From: DATFQI01 sp035264365 | GTDB taxonomy: Bacteria > Actinomycetota > Thermoleophilia > Solirubrobacterales > Solirubrobacteraceae | NCBI GenBank assembly: GCA_035264365.1 | Contig: DATFQI010000171.1 | Coordinates: forward strand, 1 to 15,222 | Direction of reading: 5' to 3' | Length of the DNA stretch: 15,222 nt | In this document: positions 8,215 to 14,690 of the stretch, in pieces | Layout of the letters: each line of letters opens with the position of its first letter | How positions within the stretch are numbered: position 1 is the stretch's first letter | The notes under the pieces: model-generated | Seen by the model: only the letters and a program-made list of their open reading frames with translations | Database searches by the model: none | Told to the model about the DNA's origin: nothing | Program-made: the position numbers and the translations under genes

Positions 8215-9566
8215 CAGCCCACGAGCTCCCCGACGGCCTCCGCGAAGACCTCGGTGTGGCGGTCGACGTCGGCCTCGGAGGTCGCCGGCGACATCAGCGC
8301 CATGTTGTGGAACGGCGTGATCATCACGCCGCGGTTGAGCGCGTGCAGGTGCAGGTAGCGCTCGAGCTCGTCGTCGGAGGCGGCGTGCGCCTCGGTCCCG
8401 CTGACCGGTGGTGGCGCGCAGAAGCCGTACTCGGCGCGGCAGCCGAGCCTCGTGACGTGCCACGGCAGCTGGTGGGCGTCGATCGTCTGCTGCACGCCGG
8501 CGGCGAAGCGCTCGGCGAGCGGCACCGTGTGCGCGGCCGCCTCCTCGGTGAGCACGTGCTCGAGCGTGGCGCGCATCGCGGCCGCCGAGAGCGGGTTGCC
8601 GGCCAGCGTGCCGCCGACGCCGCCGGTGTCCTCGTAGTCGGCGTCGGGGTCGGCGAGCAGCGAGCCCGCGATGGCGGCCGAGAGCCCGAGCGCGCCGGAG
8701 GGGATGCCGCTGCCGATCGCCTTGCCGATCGTCAGCAGGTCGGGCTCCAGCCCCCAGGCGGCGGTGCAGCCGCCCGCCCCGGCCGAGAACGTGTGCGTCT
8801 CGTCGATGATCAGCAGCGTCCCGGACGCGCGCGTGAGCTCGCGCAGTCGCTCGTGATAGCCGGCCTCGGGGAGGATGATCCCCATGTTCGTCATCGCGGG
8901 CTCGGCGAGCACGCAGGCGACGAGCCCGTCGGCGAGCGCCGCCTCGAGCGCTTGGAGGTCGTTGAACTCGACCGCCCGCGTGGTCTGTGCCGGGTCGACC
9001 GCGGGGCCGACATTGCCCTCGCGCGAGTGCGTGGCGCCGTCCTCGCCGGCGACGGCGAACGCCTCGTCGACGGAGCCGTGGTAGCAGTAGCTGAACACGA
9101 GCACGTACGGGCGCCCGGTGATCTGGCGGGCGAGCCGCAGGGCGGTGCGGTTGGCGTCGGTGGCGGTCAGCGTGAACAGCCAGCGGGCGAGCCCGAAGCG
9201 GCGCGAGAGCTCCTCGCCGACGGCGACCGCGTCCTCGGTCGGCAGCATCGTCGTGATCCCGCGGACCAGCTGCTCGCGGACGGCCTCGACGACGACGGGC
9301 GGCCCGTGGCCGGGCATCGCGCCCGTGTCGCCCAGGCAGAGGTCGACGTACTCGTGGCCGTCGACGTCGACGATCCGCGCTCCCGAGGCCTCACGCGCGA
9401 ACACCGGGAAGCCGCCGGCCCAGCGCATCATCCACGGCATCGGGACGCCGCCCAGCAGGGCGCCGCCGGCGCGCTCGAACAGCGCACGCGACCCGGGCCG
9501 CACCGCCGCGAACGCCTCGGCCTCGCGCGCCAGCAGGGCGGACAGGCGTCCGCGGTCGAAGGGCAT
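8214..9566 (-). CDS. Class III PLP-dependent aminotransferase (glutamate-1-semialdehyde aminomutase-like)
   Basis: A 450-aa fold-type I PLP enzyme. Visible motifs are the entry region 'GHEYVDLCLGDTGAMPGHGP' (70-89), the phosphate-contact segment LTATDANRTALRLAR (133-147), CYHG (161-164), cofactor Asp255 in IIDETHTF, Schiff-base Lys282 in TIGKAIGSG, and 'GGTLAGNPLSAAA' in the later half. The layout follows glutamate-1-semialdehyde 2,1-aminomutase. But the usual SGTEA is replaced by TATDA and the neighbours are not haem genes, so I would not call it hemL. It probably belongs to an actinobacterial omega-aminotransferase subgroup whose substrate I cannot name. Start ATG 9566 has AGGA 7 nt upstream (9574-9577). 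An alternative ATG at 9593 would overlap the ftsH start. It is followed directly by the phosphoesterase (TGATG). Confidence 0.88.
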   Translation of the reverse strand: MPFDRGRLSALLAREAEAFAAVRPGSRALFERAGGALLGGVPMPWMMRWAGGFPVFAREASGARIVDVDGHEYVDLCLGDTGAMPGHGPPVVVEAVREQLVRGITTMLPTEDAVAVGEELSRRFGLARWLFTLTATDANRTALRLARQITGRPYVLVFSYCYHGSVDEAFAVAGEDGATHSREGNVGPAVDPAQTTRAVEFNDLQALEAALADGLVACVLAEPAMTNMGIILPEAGYHERLRELTRASGTLLIIDETHTFSAGAGGCTAAWGLEPDLLTIGKAIGSGIPSGALGLSAAIAGSLLADPDADYEDTGGVGGTLAGNPLSAAAMRATLEHVLTEEAAAHTVPLAERFAAGVQQTIDAHQLPWHVTRLGCRAEYGFCAPPPVSGTEAHAASDDELERYLHLHALNRGVMITPFHNMALMSPATSEADVDRHTEVFAEAVGELVG

Positions 9567-9573
9567 CGGCGGA

Positions 9574-9577
9574 TCCT
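9574..9577 (-). promoter_or_regulatory. Ribosome-binding site of the aminotransferase
   Basis: AGGA on the - strand is 7 nt before ATG 9566 and favours this start over ATG 9593. The mRNA leader and promoter must then lie at or beyond the ftsH start, on the opposite strand of ftsH. Confidence 0.5.
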
Positions 9578-9579
9578 GC

Positions 9580-9585
9580 CAGACT
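9580..9585 (+). promoter_or_regulatory. Candidate -10 box, leaderless start of ftsH
   Basis: CAGACT is separated by 6 nt from ATG 9592. There is no Shine-Dalgarno before the ATG. It differs by one base from the TAGACT box of the tRNA gene. No strong -35 is visible. Confidence 0.45.
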
Positions 9586-9591
9586 TCCCTC

Positions 9592-11532
9592 ATGGCCGAG
9601 GAACCCCGCGAACAGGAGAAACGGCCTCGCGTACGGCCCCGTTTCTGGGTGATCGTCCTCGTCCTGCTGGCGATCAACTACCTCAGCGTCGCGCTGTTCG
9701 CGCCGGGCAAGGAGCGCTCGGTCCGGATCCCATACAGCCCGGAGTTCCTCTCCCAGGTCGACGGGGGCAACGTGACCAAGATCTCCTCGACCGGCGAGAC
9801 CGTGTCGGGCGAGCTCAAGAAGGAGATCACCTACCCGGCCGGCGACAAGGACGCCAAGCCGGCGAAGAACTTCGACACCGAGATCCCGACGTTCGCCAAC
9901 ACGGACGAGCTCGACGCGGCGCTGCGCGAGAAGAAGGTGGAGATCTCCGCCGAGCCGGTCAACCCCGGCCGCGGCGCGCTGATGAACGTGATCCTCGGCT
10001 TCGGCCCGGTGATCCTGCTCGTCGTGCTGTTCATCTGGCTCGCGCGCCGCTCCGGCGGGCAGATGAGCGCGCTCGGCAACTTCGGCCGCTCGCGCGCCCG
10101 CCGCGTCGAGGGCGGCACGACCAACGTCACGTTCGCCGACGTGGCCGGCATCGACGAGGCCAAATCAGAGCTGACGGAGGTCGTCGACTACCTCAAGAAC
10201 CCCGACCGCTACCGGCGCCTCGGCGGGAAGATCCCGCGCGGCGTGCTGCTCTCCGGGCGCCCCGGCACCGGCAAGACGCTGCTCGCGCGCGCCGTCGCGG
10301 GCGAGGCGAACGTGCCGTTCTTCTCCGTCTCGGCGTCGGAGTTCGTGGAGGCGATCGTCGGCATCGGCGCCTCGCGCGTCCGCGATCTCTTCAAGCAGGC
10401 CAAGGAGTCCTCGCCGGCGATCATCTTCATCGACGAGCTCGACGCGATCGGCCGCTCGCGCAGCGCCGGCTCGACGCCGTTCTCGGGCGGCAACGACGAG
10501 CGCGAGCAGACGCTCAACCAGATCCTCACGGAGATGGACGGCTTCGAGTCCGGCGAGGCCGTGATCGTGCTCGGCGCCACCAACCGGCCCGAGATCCTCG
10601 ACCAGGCGCTGCTGCGCCCCGGCCGCTTCGACCGCCGCGTCGGCGTGCCGCCGCCCGACAAGGACGGCCGCCGCCAGATCCTCGAGGTGCACACGCGCGG
10701 AATGCCGCTCGACCGCGACGTCGACCTCGACGGGCTCGCCGCGAGCACGCCCGGCATGGTCGGCGCCGATCTCGCCAACCTCGCCAACGAGGCGGCCCTG
10801 CTCGCCGCGCGCCTCGGCCACGACACGGTCCATCAGTCCGACTTCACGGAGGCGCTGGAGAAGATCATCCTGGGCGCGCCGCGCTCGGTCGTGCTCTCCG
10901 CCGACGACCGCCGCCGCACCGCCTACCACGAGTCCGGCCACGCGCTGGTCGGCATGCTCACGGAGGGCGCGGACCCGGTGCGCAAGGTGTCGATCATCCC
11001 GCGCGGGATGGCGCTCGGCGTGACGCTCTCGGCGCCCGACGTCGAGAAGTCCAACTACGAGGAGGAGTACCTGCTGAGCAAGATCAAGGTCGCGCTCGGC
11101 GGCCGCGTCGCGGAGGAGATCGTCTACGGCACGATCACCGCCGGCGCGGAGTCCGACATCCAGCAGCTGACCGCGATTGCGCGCCAGATGGTCGGGCGCT
11201 GGGGGATGAGCGAGTCGATCGGCCCGATCGCCGTGATCCCCTCCGAGGGCCAGGGCCCGCTCCTGCCCGGATCCTCGGAGGTCTCGCAGGCCACCCAGGA
11301 GATCATCGACCGCGAGGTGCGCCGGATCGTCGACACGGCACACGCCGAGGTCACGCGGCTGCTGACGCTGAACCGCGGCAAGCTCGACTCGCTGACGAGC
11401 GCGCTGCTCGAGACCGAGACGCTCGACGAGGCCGACGCCTACGTCGCCGCCGGCGTGCAGCGCGAGGGCCGCGCGATCGACAACGGCGGAGGCCCAGCCG
11501 CGATCGCCGCCTCCGACGCGCCCTCGAACTAG
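9592..11532 (+). CDS. ftsH: ATP-dependent zinc metalloprotease FtsH
   Basis: A 646-aa membrane-anchored AAA+ protease. It has two membrane helices (18-36 and 131-150) flanking an extracytoplasmic domain of about 95 residues. The AAA module has Walker A GRPGTGKT (222-229), Walker B FIDE (279-282) and a second region of homology with GATNRPEILDQALLRPGRFD (328-347). The M41 peptidase domain has HESGH (446-450) and a third-ligand segment GAESDI with Asp522. It degrades misfolded or regulated membrane and cytosolic proteins as a hexamer. The central pore loop, usually FVG in FtsH, reads EAIVGIGAS (253-261), so the pore aromatic is Ile255. The length and the rest of the protein are normal. The start is ATG 9592 after a CAGACT box. 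The gene shares its CTAG stop with the convergent epimerase gene. Confidence 0.95.
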   Translation: MAEEPREQEKRPRVRPRFWVIVLVLLAINYLSVALFAPGKERSVRIPYSPEFLSQVDGGNVTKISSTGETVSGELKKEITYPAGDKDAKPAKNFDTEIPTFANTDELDAALREKKVEISAEPVNPGRGALMNVILGFGPVILLVVLFIWLARRSGGQMSALGNFGRSRARRVEGGTTNVTFADVAGIDEAKSELTEVVDYLKNPDRYRRLGGKIPRGVLLSGRPGTGKTLLARAVAGEANVPFFSVSASEFVEAIVGIGASRVRDLFKQAKESSPAIIFIDELDAIGRSRSAGSTPFSGGNDEREQTLNQILTEMDGFESGEAVIVLGATNRPEILDQALLRPGRFDRRVGVPPPDKDGRRQILEVHTRGMPLDRDVDLDGLAASTPGMVGADLANLANEAALLAARLGHDTVHQSDFTEALEKIILGAPRSVVLSADDRRRTAYHESGHALVGMLTEGADPVRKVSIIPRGMALGVTLSAPDVEKSNYEEEYLLSKIKVALGGRVAEEIVYGTITAGAESDIQQLTAIARQMVGRWGMSESIGPIAVIPSEGQGPLLPGSSEVSQATQEIIDREVRRIVDTAHAEVTRLLTLNRGKLDSLTSALLETETLDEADAYVAAGVQREGRAIDNGGGPAAIAASDAPSN

Positions 11533-12476
11533 CCCGTCAGCGCGCGCCCGCGTTGGACCGCGGTCTCCTCTCGCTCCAGCCGCTGCGCCGCCTCCGGGCG
11601 CAGCTCGCCGTCCTCGGTCAGGTAGTCGCGCCAGGACCGCTGCGGGTCGTAGCCGAGCAGCTCGCGGGCCTTGCGGATCGAGATCCCGGATGCGTCCTCG
11701 CGGTCGAGCTCGCGCAGCTCGATCGCGTCGCCGTGGTGGTGGCGGACCAGCTCGGCGAGCGGCCGGTTGGCGTGGTTGTCGGGGGAGGCGATGTAGACGA
11801 CCTCGTGGCCGGGCGTCTCGCGCTCGGCGCCGAGCCGCAGAGCGTCGGCGAGGTCGTAGACGTCGATGTAGGCCCACAGGCTCGCCGACGGCGTGTTCTC
11901 CGGGTCGCGCAGGGCGGGGGAGAGGTTGCGCGCGTAGTTGCCCTCCCACTGGACCCAGCTCGGGCGGATCGAGACGCCGGTGAGGTCCGAGCGGCGGACC
12001 GCCGCGTCCATCAGCTGCTCGCCGAAGTGCTTGGCCGTCGCGTACGGGTCCTGCGGGCGGATCGGGTGCTGCTCGTCGACCGGCACGTAGTCGGGCAGGA
12101 ACTCCCGCTCGGGGAAGAAGAAGCCCGGCACGGTCTCGCTGGACACGTTCACCACGCGCGGGACGCCGGTCCGGATCGCGGCCTCGATCACGTTGAACGT
12201 CGCCATCAGGTTGTTGCGGAACACGACGTGCGGCGGGTTGCGCGTCGGCTCCGGGATCGCGGCCGAGTGGATGACGGCGTCGTGCCCGCGGACGGCCGCG
12301 AACGCGTCGCCGGCGTCGGCGAGGTCCGCCTGCATGTAGGCGGGGGCGCCGGGCTCCGGCGCCTCGAAGACGGGGGCGCCGACATCGAGCGACGTCACGT
12401 CGTGGCCGGCGTCGATCAGGTTGGCGACGGCGGCGGAGCCGACCTTGCCGCGCGCGCCGGTGACGAGGATCCGCAT
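11529..12476 (-). CDS. NAD-dependent epimerase/dehydratase (extended SDR)
   Basis: A 315-aa extended SDR. It has the glycine-rich TGARGKVG loop (6-13), Asp31 at the end of strand 2 (NAD preference), the HSAAIP segment (70-75), Ser112/113 in VNVSSE, and the catalytic YATAK (Tyr145, Lys149). The short length and the 'LGYDPQRSW' motif (274-282) near the C-terminus fit the UDP-sugar epimerase-like/uronate dehydrogenase-like group; the substrate is unknown. The start is ATG 12476. CAGGGT upstream could be either a weak Shine-Dalgarno or a -10 box 7 nt away. The gene ends in the same CTAG as ftsH. It diverges from the FHA gene. Confidence 0.88.
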   Translation of the reverse strand: MRILVTGARGKVGSAAVANLIDAGHDVTSLDVGAPVFEAPEPGAPAYMQADLADAGDAFAAVRGHDAVIHSAAIPEPTRNPPHVVFRNNLMATFNVIEAAIRTGVPRVVNVSSETVPGFFFPEREFLPDYVPVDEQHPIRPQDPYATAKHFGEQLMDAAVRRSDLTGVSIRPSWVQWEGNYARNLSPALRDPENTPSASLWAYIDVYDLADALRLGAERETPGHEVVYIASPDNHANRPLAELVRHHHGDAIELRELDREDASGISIRKARELLGYDPQRSWRDYLTEDGELRPEAAQRLEREETAVQRGRALTG

Positions 12477-12483
12477 GCGGCCG

Positions 12484-12489
12484 ACCCTG
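12484..12489 (-). promoter_or_regulatory. Possible -10 box or ribosome-binding site of the epimerase gene
   Basis: CAGGGT on the - strand is 7 nt before ATG 12476. It fits the YAnnnT-N7-ATG pattern of other genes here, but its AGGG could equally serve as a Shine-Dalgarno. Confidence 0.25.
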
Positions 12490-12557
12490 CCCGCTGCGGC
12501 CGCCGCGGACTCAGGAAGTTCTATGGAGGCGCTTAAGGAGCGCTTGGATTCCGCCGG

Positions 12558-12563
12558 GAGACT
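12558..12563 (+). promoter_or_regulatory. Possible -10 box of the FHA gene
   Basis: GAGACT is followed by 7 nt and ATG 12571, resembling the CAGACT and TAGACT boxes of ftsH and tRNA-Gly. The overlapping GGGAG (12556-12560) is an alternative weak ribosome-binding site, so the call is not firm. Confidence 0.3.
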
Positions 12564-12570
12564 GCCCGTC

Positions 12571-12972
12571 ATGCCCACCGTTCTCGCGCACCCGACCGAC
12601 ACCCCCACGCTGGTCGCCGACCACCTGCCGCACACGAGCGACCGCGACCGCCGCCGCGCCTTCACCGTTCCTCGCCTGTCCACCGGCCGCTACCTGGCAG
12701 TCGAGGACGGTGACGAGCTCGTCGTCATCGACATCGGCTCCAAGCCGCTGCACCTCGGCCGTTCCCCCGCGGCCGACGTCATGCTCGAGCACCTGTCCGT
12801 CTCGCGGCGCCACGCCGTCGTCGCCACCCGCGGCGACGTCGTGGTCGTGCTCGACGACCGCAGCCTCAACGGCATCGTCGTCAACGGCGAGCGCGTCGGG
12901 GAGGCCGTGCTGGCGCACGGCGACGAGATCCGCCTCGGCGAGGTCTCGGTCCGCTTCCTCGACATCCACTGA
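12571..12972 (+). CDS. FHA-domain protein
   Basis: A 133-aa protein that is mostly one forkhead-associated domain (about 48-130): HLGRS (61-65), SVSRRHAVV (76-84), DDRSLNGIVVNG (95-106) and HGDEIRLGEVSVRFL (116-130). The Arg, Ser/Arg/His and Asn-Gly residues that grip phosphothreonine are all present. It probably binds a Thr-phosphorylated partner of a Ser/Thr kinase; no kinase is in the window. The first 45 residues are polar and basic, with no membrane helix. Start choice: ATG 12571. An in-frame ATG at 12523 has AGGAA 5 nt upstream, but the extra 16 codons include rare ones (ctt, gat, aga) and would crowd the promoter shared with the divergent epimerase. Confidence 0.82.
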   Translation: MPTVLAHPTDTPTLVADHLPHTSDRDRRRAFTVPRLSTGRYLAVEDGDELVVIDIGSKPLHLGRSPAADVMLEHLSVSRRHAVVATRGDVVVVLDDRSLNGIVVNGERVGEAVLAHGDEIRLGEVSVRFLDIH

Positions 12973-12982
12973 TCCCGATCAG
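12969..12982. promoter_or_regulatory. Palindrome CTGATCCCGATCAG between FHA and hydratase genes
   Basis: Perfect 6-bp arms around a central CC, overlapping the FHA stop codon. It ends 36 nt before the hydratase ATG, at the position expected for its -35 region. It could be an operator for the hydratase gene or the base of a small hairpin ending the FHA transcript. The 2-nt loop makes an RNA hairpin less likely. Confidence 0.35.
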
Positions 12983-13004
12983 CACCCACCGGCCCTTGCC
13001 GTGG

Positions 13005-13010
13005 CAGAAT
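13005..13010 (+). promoter_or_regulatory. Candidate -10 box, leaderless start of the hydratase gene
   Basis: CAGAAT is 8 nt before ATG 13019. No Shine-Dalgarno is present between them (the gap is CGCGCGCC). No clear -35 is seen. Confidence 0.4.
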
Positions 13011-13018
13011 CGCGCGCC

Positions 13019-13702
13019 ATGGCGAGGGATCCGAGGATCGAGCGCGGGATGCTCGCGCAGCTGACCGAGCGCAGGCGGCGCATCGAGGCCGGCGAGGCGC
13101 CGCTGGGCTGGAAGCTCGGCATGGGCGTGCCGGCCGCGATGGCCAAGCTCGGCACCGACGCGCCGCTGGTCGGCTACCTGCTCGCGCCCGCGCGCGTGGA
13201 CGACGGAGGCACCGTCTCGCTCGACGGCTGGTCGAACCCGAAGCTCGAGCCGGAGATCGCGGTGCACATGGCGGCCGACCTCCCGGCCGGGGCCTCGCGC
13301 GCCGACGCGGAGGCGGCGATCGCCGGGCTCGGCGTCGCGATCGAGCTCGTCGACCTCGACCCCGACGCCGACGACCCCGGGGCGATCCTCGCCGCCGACA
13401 TCTTCCAGCGCCACGTGCTGCTGGGCCCGGTCGTCGAGGGCGCGGGCGCCGCCGGCGTCTCCGCCCGCATCGCGCACAACGGCGACGAGGCGGCCGCGAC
13501 CGAGGACGCCACAGAGGCGACCGGCGACCCCGTCGAGCTCGTGCTGCACGTGGCGAACACCGTCGGCGCGGCCGGGGAGACGCTGCGCGCGGGCGAGGTC
13601 GTCATCTGCGGCTCGGTCGTCCCGGCGCTGTCGGTCGCCGCGGGCGACGAGGTCGAGGTCCAGCTCGAGCCGCTCGGCCGGCTCGGGGTGAAGTTCTCCT
13701 GA
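13019..13702 (+). CDS. Fumarylacetoacetase-family / 2-oxopent-4-enoate hydratase (MhpD-like) protein
   Basis: A 227-aa protein of the FAH superfamily. GWKLGM (30-35) and 'APLVGYLLAP' (48-57) match the MhpD/XylJ N-terminal half. KLEPEIAVHM (75-84) supplies the first two acidic metal ligands (Glu77, Glu79), and GVAIELVDLD (105-114) supplies the third (Glu109). The C-terminal part holds the GDEVEV strand of the family. These Mg2+ or Mn2+ enzymes hydrate 2-hydroxypenta-2,4-dienoates or decarboxylate 4-oxalocrotonate in meta-cleavage pathways. No other catechol-pathway gene is nearby, so the reaction is uncertain. It is slightly shorter than the typical 260 residues, mostly at the N-terminus. A hairpin lies just downstream. 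Confidence 0.85.
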   Translation: MARDPRIERGMLAQLTERRRRIEAGEAPLGWKLGMGVPAAMAKLGTDAPLVGYLLAPARVDDGGTVSLDGWSNPKLEPEIAVHMAADLPAGASRADAEAAIAGLGVAIELVDLDPDADDPGAILAADIFQRHVLLGPVVEGAGAAGVSARIAHNGDEAAATEDATEATGDPVELVLHVANTVGAAGETLRAGEVVICGSVVPALSVAAGDEVEVQLEPLGRLGVKFS

Positions 13703-13710
13703 CTGGAGCT

Positions 13711-13725
13711 ACGGGGTGCCCCCGT
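13711..13725 (+). terminator. Hairpin after the hydratase gene
   Basis: ACGGGG (13711-13716) pairs perfectly with CCCCGT (13720-13725) over a TGC loop, 8 nt after the stop. It is followed by TGGGT, not a T-tract, so this is a weak terminator candidate separating the hydratase gene from the next gene. Confidence 0.45.
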
Positions 13726-13733
13726 TGGGTATG

Positions 13734-13758
13734 CACGGTCCGTGTCCGTGTCCGGACA
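13734..13758. promoter_or_regulatory. Two palindromes at the start of the HTH-ClpN gene
   Basis: CACGGTCCGTG (13734-13744) and TGTCCGGACA (13749-13758) are both perfect palindromes, 4 nt apart, bracketing the start codon within a TCCGTG direct repeat. They may be an autoregulatory site for the HTH protein they overlap. Short palindromes arise easily in GC-rich DNA. Confidence 0.3.
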
Positions 13759-14422
13759 ACGCATCTGCAACCTCGCGGAGGAGGCAGCGTCCGCCGCGGA
13801 CCCCGAGGCGGCACTCGAGACGCTGACCCGGATCCGCGAGGAGCTGGCCGAGTTCGAGCGCCAGCAGGTGGCGCGGGCGCTGACGGCCGGGCGCTCCTAC
13901 GGCGACGTCGCGCGCGCGATGGGGATCACGCGCCAGGCCGCGCACCGCCGCTTCAAGGACCTCACGAAGGGGCCGCGGCGCGACTCGCAGCGGCTGCCGC
14001 CGACGCCCGAGGTCCGGCTCGTGTTCGAGTACGCGCGCGACGAGGCGCGCTCGCTCGGGGCGACGGTGCTCGCTCCCGTGCACGTGCTGCTCGGGATCCT
14101 GCGCAACGGCGACCGCCGCGCCGCGGCCGCGCTGGACGCGAGCGGAATCGAGCTCGACGACGCCCGCCGCGTGGCCGGCGGTGAGAGCGCGCGTCGCGGC
14201 GGCGGCAAGGTCGAGATGCGGGCGATCCTCGGCGAGACGGCGCTGTGCGCGCGCCGGCGGGGGTCTGACGAGGTGCAGGTCGAGCACCTGCTGCGCAGCG
14301 CGCTCGCGAGCGAGGACCCGGGCGCCGAGCGCGTCCTGGAGCGGCTCGGGGTCGCGCCCGAGCGGGTGCTCGCGCAGCTCGATGCCGGGCAGCCCGACGA
14401 CCCGGACTGCGCCGGGGCCTGA
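13742..14422 (+). CDS. HTH plus Clp N-terminal-domain protein
   Basis: A 226-aa protein in two parts. The N-terminal helical part (10-48) leads into a helix-turn-helix, RSYGDVARAMGITRQAAHRR (51-70), similar to sigma-factor region 4 or a MarR/LuxR recognition helix. The rest resembles the double Clp_N repeat of ClpA/ClpC: repeat 1 'PEVRLVFEYARDEARSLGA' and 'VLAPVHVLLGILRNG' (89-145), repeat 2 'MRAILGETALCARRRGSDE' and 'VQVEHLLRSALA' (159-214). There is no AAA+ ATPase module and no sign of truncation: the frame ends cleanly, with a hairpin after it. The combination suggests a DNA-binding protein that uses a Clp adaptor- or degron-binding module as its sensor; that role is inference. The start is GTG 13742 or 13748, with no Shine-Dalgarno. 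Confidence 0.85.
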   Translation: MSVSGQRICNLAEEAASAADPEAALETLTRIREELAEFERQQVARALTAGRSYGDVARAMGITRQAAHRRFKDLTKGPRRDSQRLPPTPEVRLVFEYARDEARSLGATVLAPVHVLLGILRNGDRRAAAALDASGIELDDARRVAGGESARRGGGKVEMRAILGETALCARRRGSDEVQVEHLLRSALASEDPGAERVLERLGVAPERVLAQLDAGQPDDPDCAGA

Positions 14423-14445
14423 CGAGCGGCGCCCGCCAGGCCCCG
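14413..14445. terminator. Hairpin between convergent genes (HTH-ClpN / small protein)
   Basis: A 9-bp perfect stem, CGGGGCCTG (14413-14421) with CAGGCCCCG (14437-14445), encloses an inner GCGG/CCGC stem (14426-14429 with 14433-14436). It covers the HTH-ClpN stop codon and ends 6 nt before the stop of the convergent small gene. No T-tract; a strong GC-rich bidirectional barrier. Confidence 0.55.
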
Positions 14446-14451
14446 CAGCCT

Positions 14452-14661
14452 CTACTGCGCCGAGGGCTGGTGAGCGGCCGGCGTGATCGCGTCGGTGGCC
14501 ATCACCACGCGCGCGACGGCGACCTGCTCGGCGAGCACGAGCGTGGCGTGGGCGACGGCCGCGGTGGCCTTGACCTGCGGGTCGGACTCGCCCTCGATCT
14601 GCTCGAGCAGGTCGCGGGCGGCACCGAGGTGCTTGCTGCTGGACTCGGCCGTGGTGGCCAT
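14452..14661 (-). CDS. Small helical protein of unknown function
   Basis: A 69-aa protein. The start ATG 14661 is chosen for the strong AAGGGAG (14666-14672) 4 nt upstream. An in-frame ATG at 14694 would add 11 residues rich in His and would overlap the stop of the upstream gene as ATGA, so it remains possible. The body is one or two amphipathic helices ('KHLGAARDLLEQIEG', then an Ala/Val-rich stretch ending in 'VLAEQVAVARVVMA') with no Cys, no signal peptide and no clear membrane segment. I do not recognise a family. It is likely co-transcribed with the partial Pro/Thr-rich gene upstream. Confidence 0.7.
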   Translation of the reverse strand: MATTAESSSKHLGAARDLLEQIEGESDPQVKATAAVAHATLVLAEQVAVARVVMATDAITPAAHQPSAQ

Positions 14662-14665
14662 GGGG

Positions 14666-14672
14666 CTCCCTT
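14666..14672 (-). promoter_or_regulatory. Ribosome-binding site of the small helical protein
   Basis: AAGGGAG on the - strand ends 4 nt before ATG 14661. It is one of the few strong Shine-Dalgarno sequences in the window and decides the start. Confidence 0.6.
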
Positions 14673-14690
14673 CGTTGTGGTGGTGGGTCG

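Noticed and set aside
8214..9566. Calling the aminotransferase hemL (glutamate-1-semialdehyde aminomutase)
   Set aside because: The SGTEA segment is replaced by TATDA and no tetrapyrrole gene is nearby; only the fold-level similarity is secure.
8256..12536. 1426-codon open frame on the + strand
   Set aside because: It runs antisense to the phosphoesterase, aminotransferase and epimerase genes and through ftsH in another frame. Its translation is Arg/Gly/Ala/Val-rich with no motif, as expected from GC-rich shadow frames.
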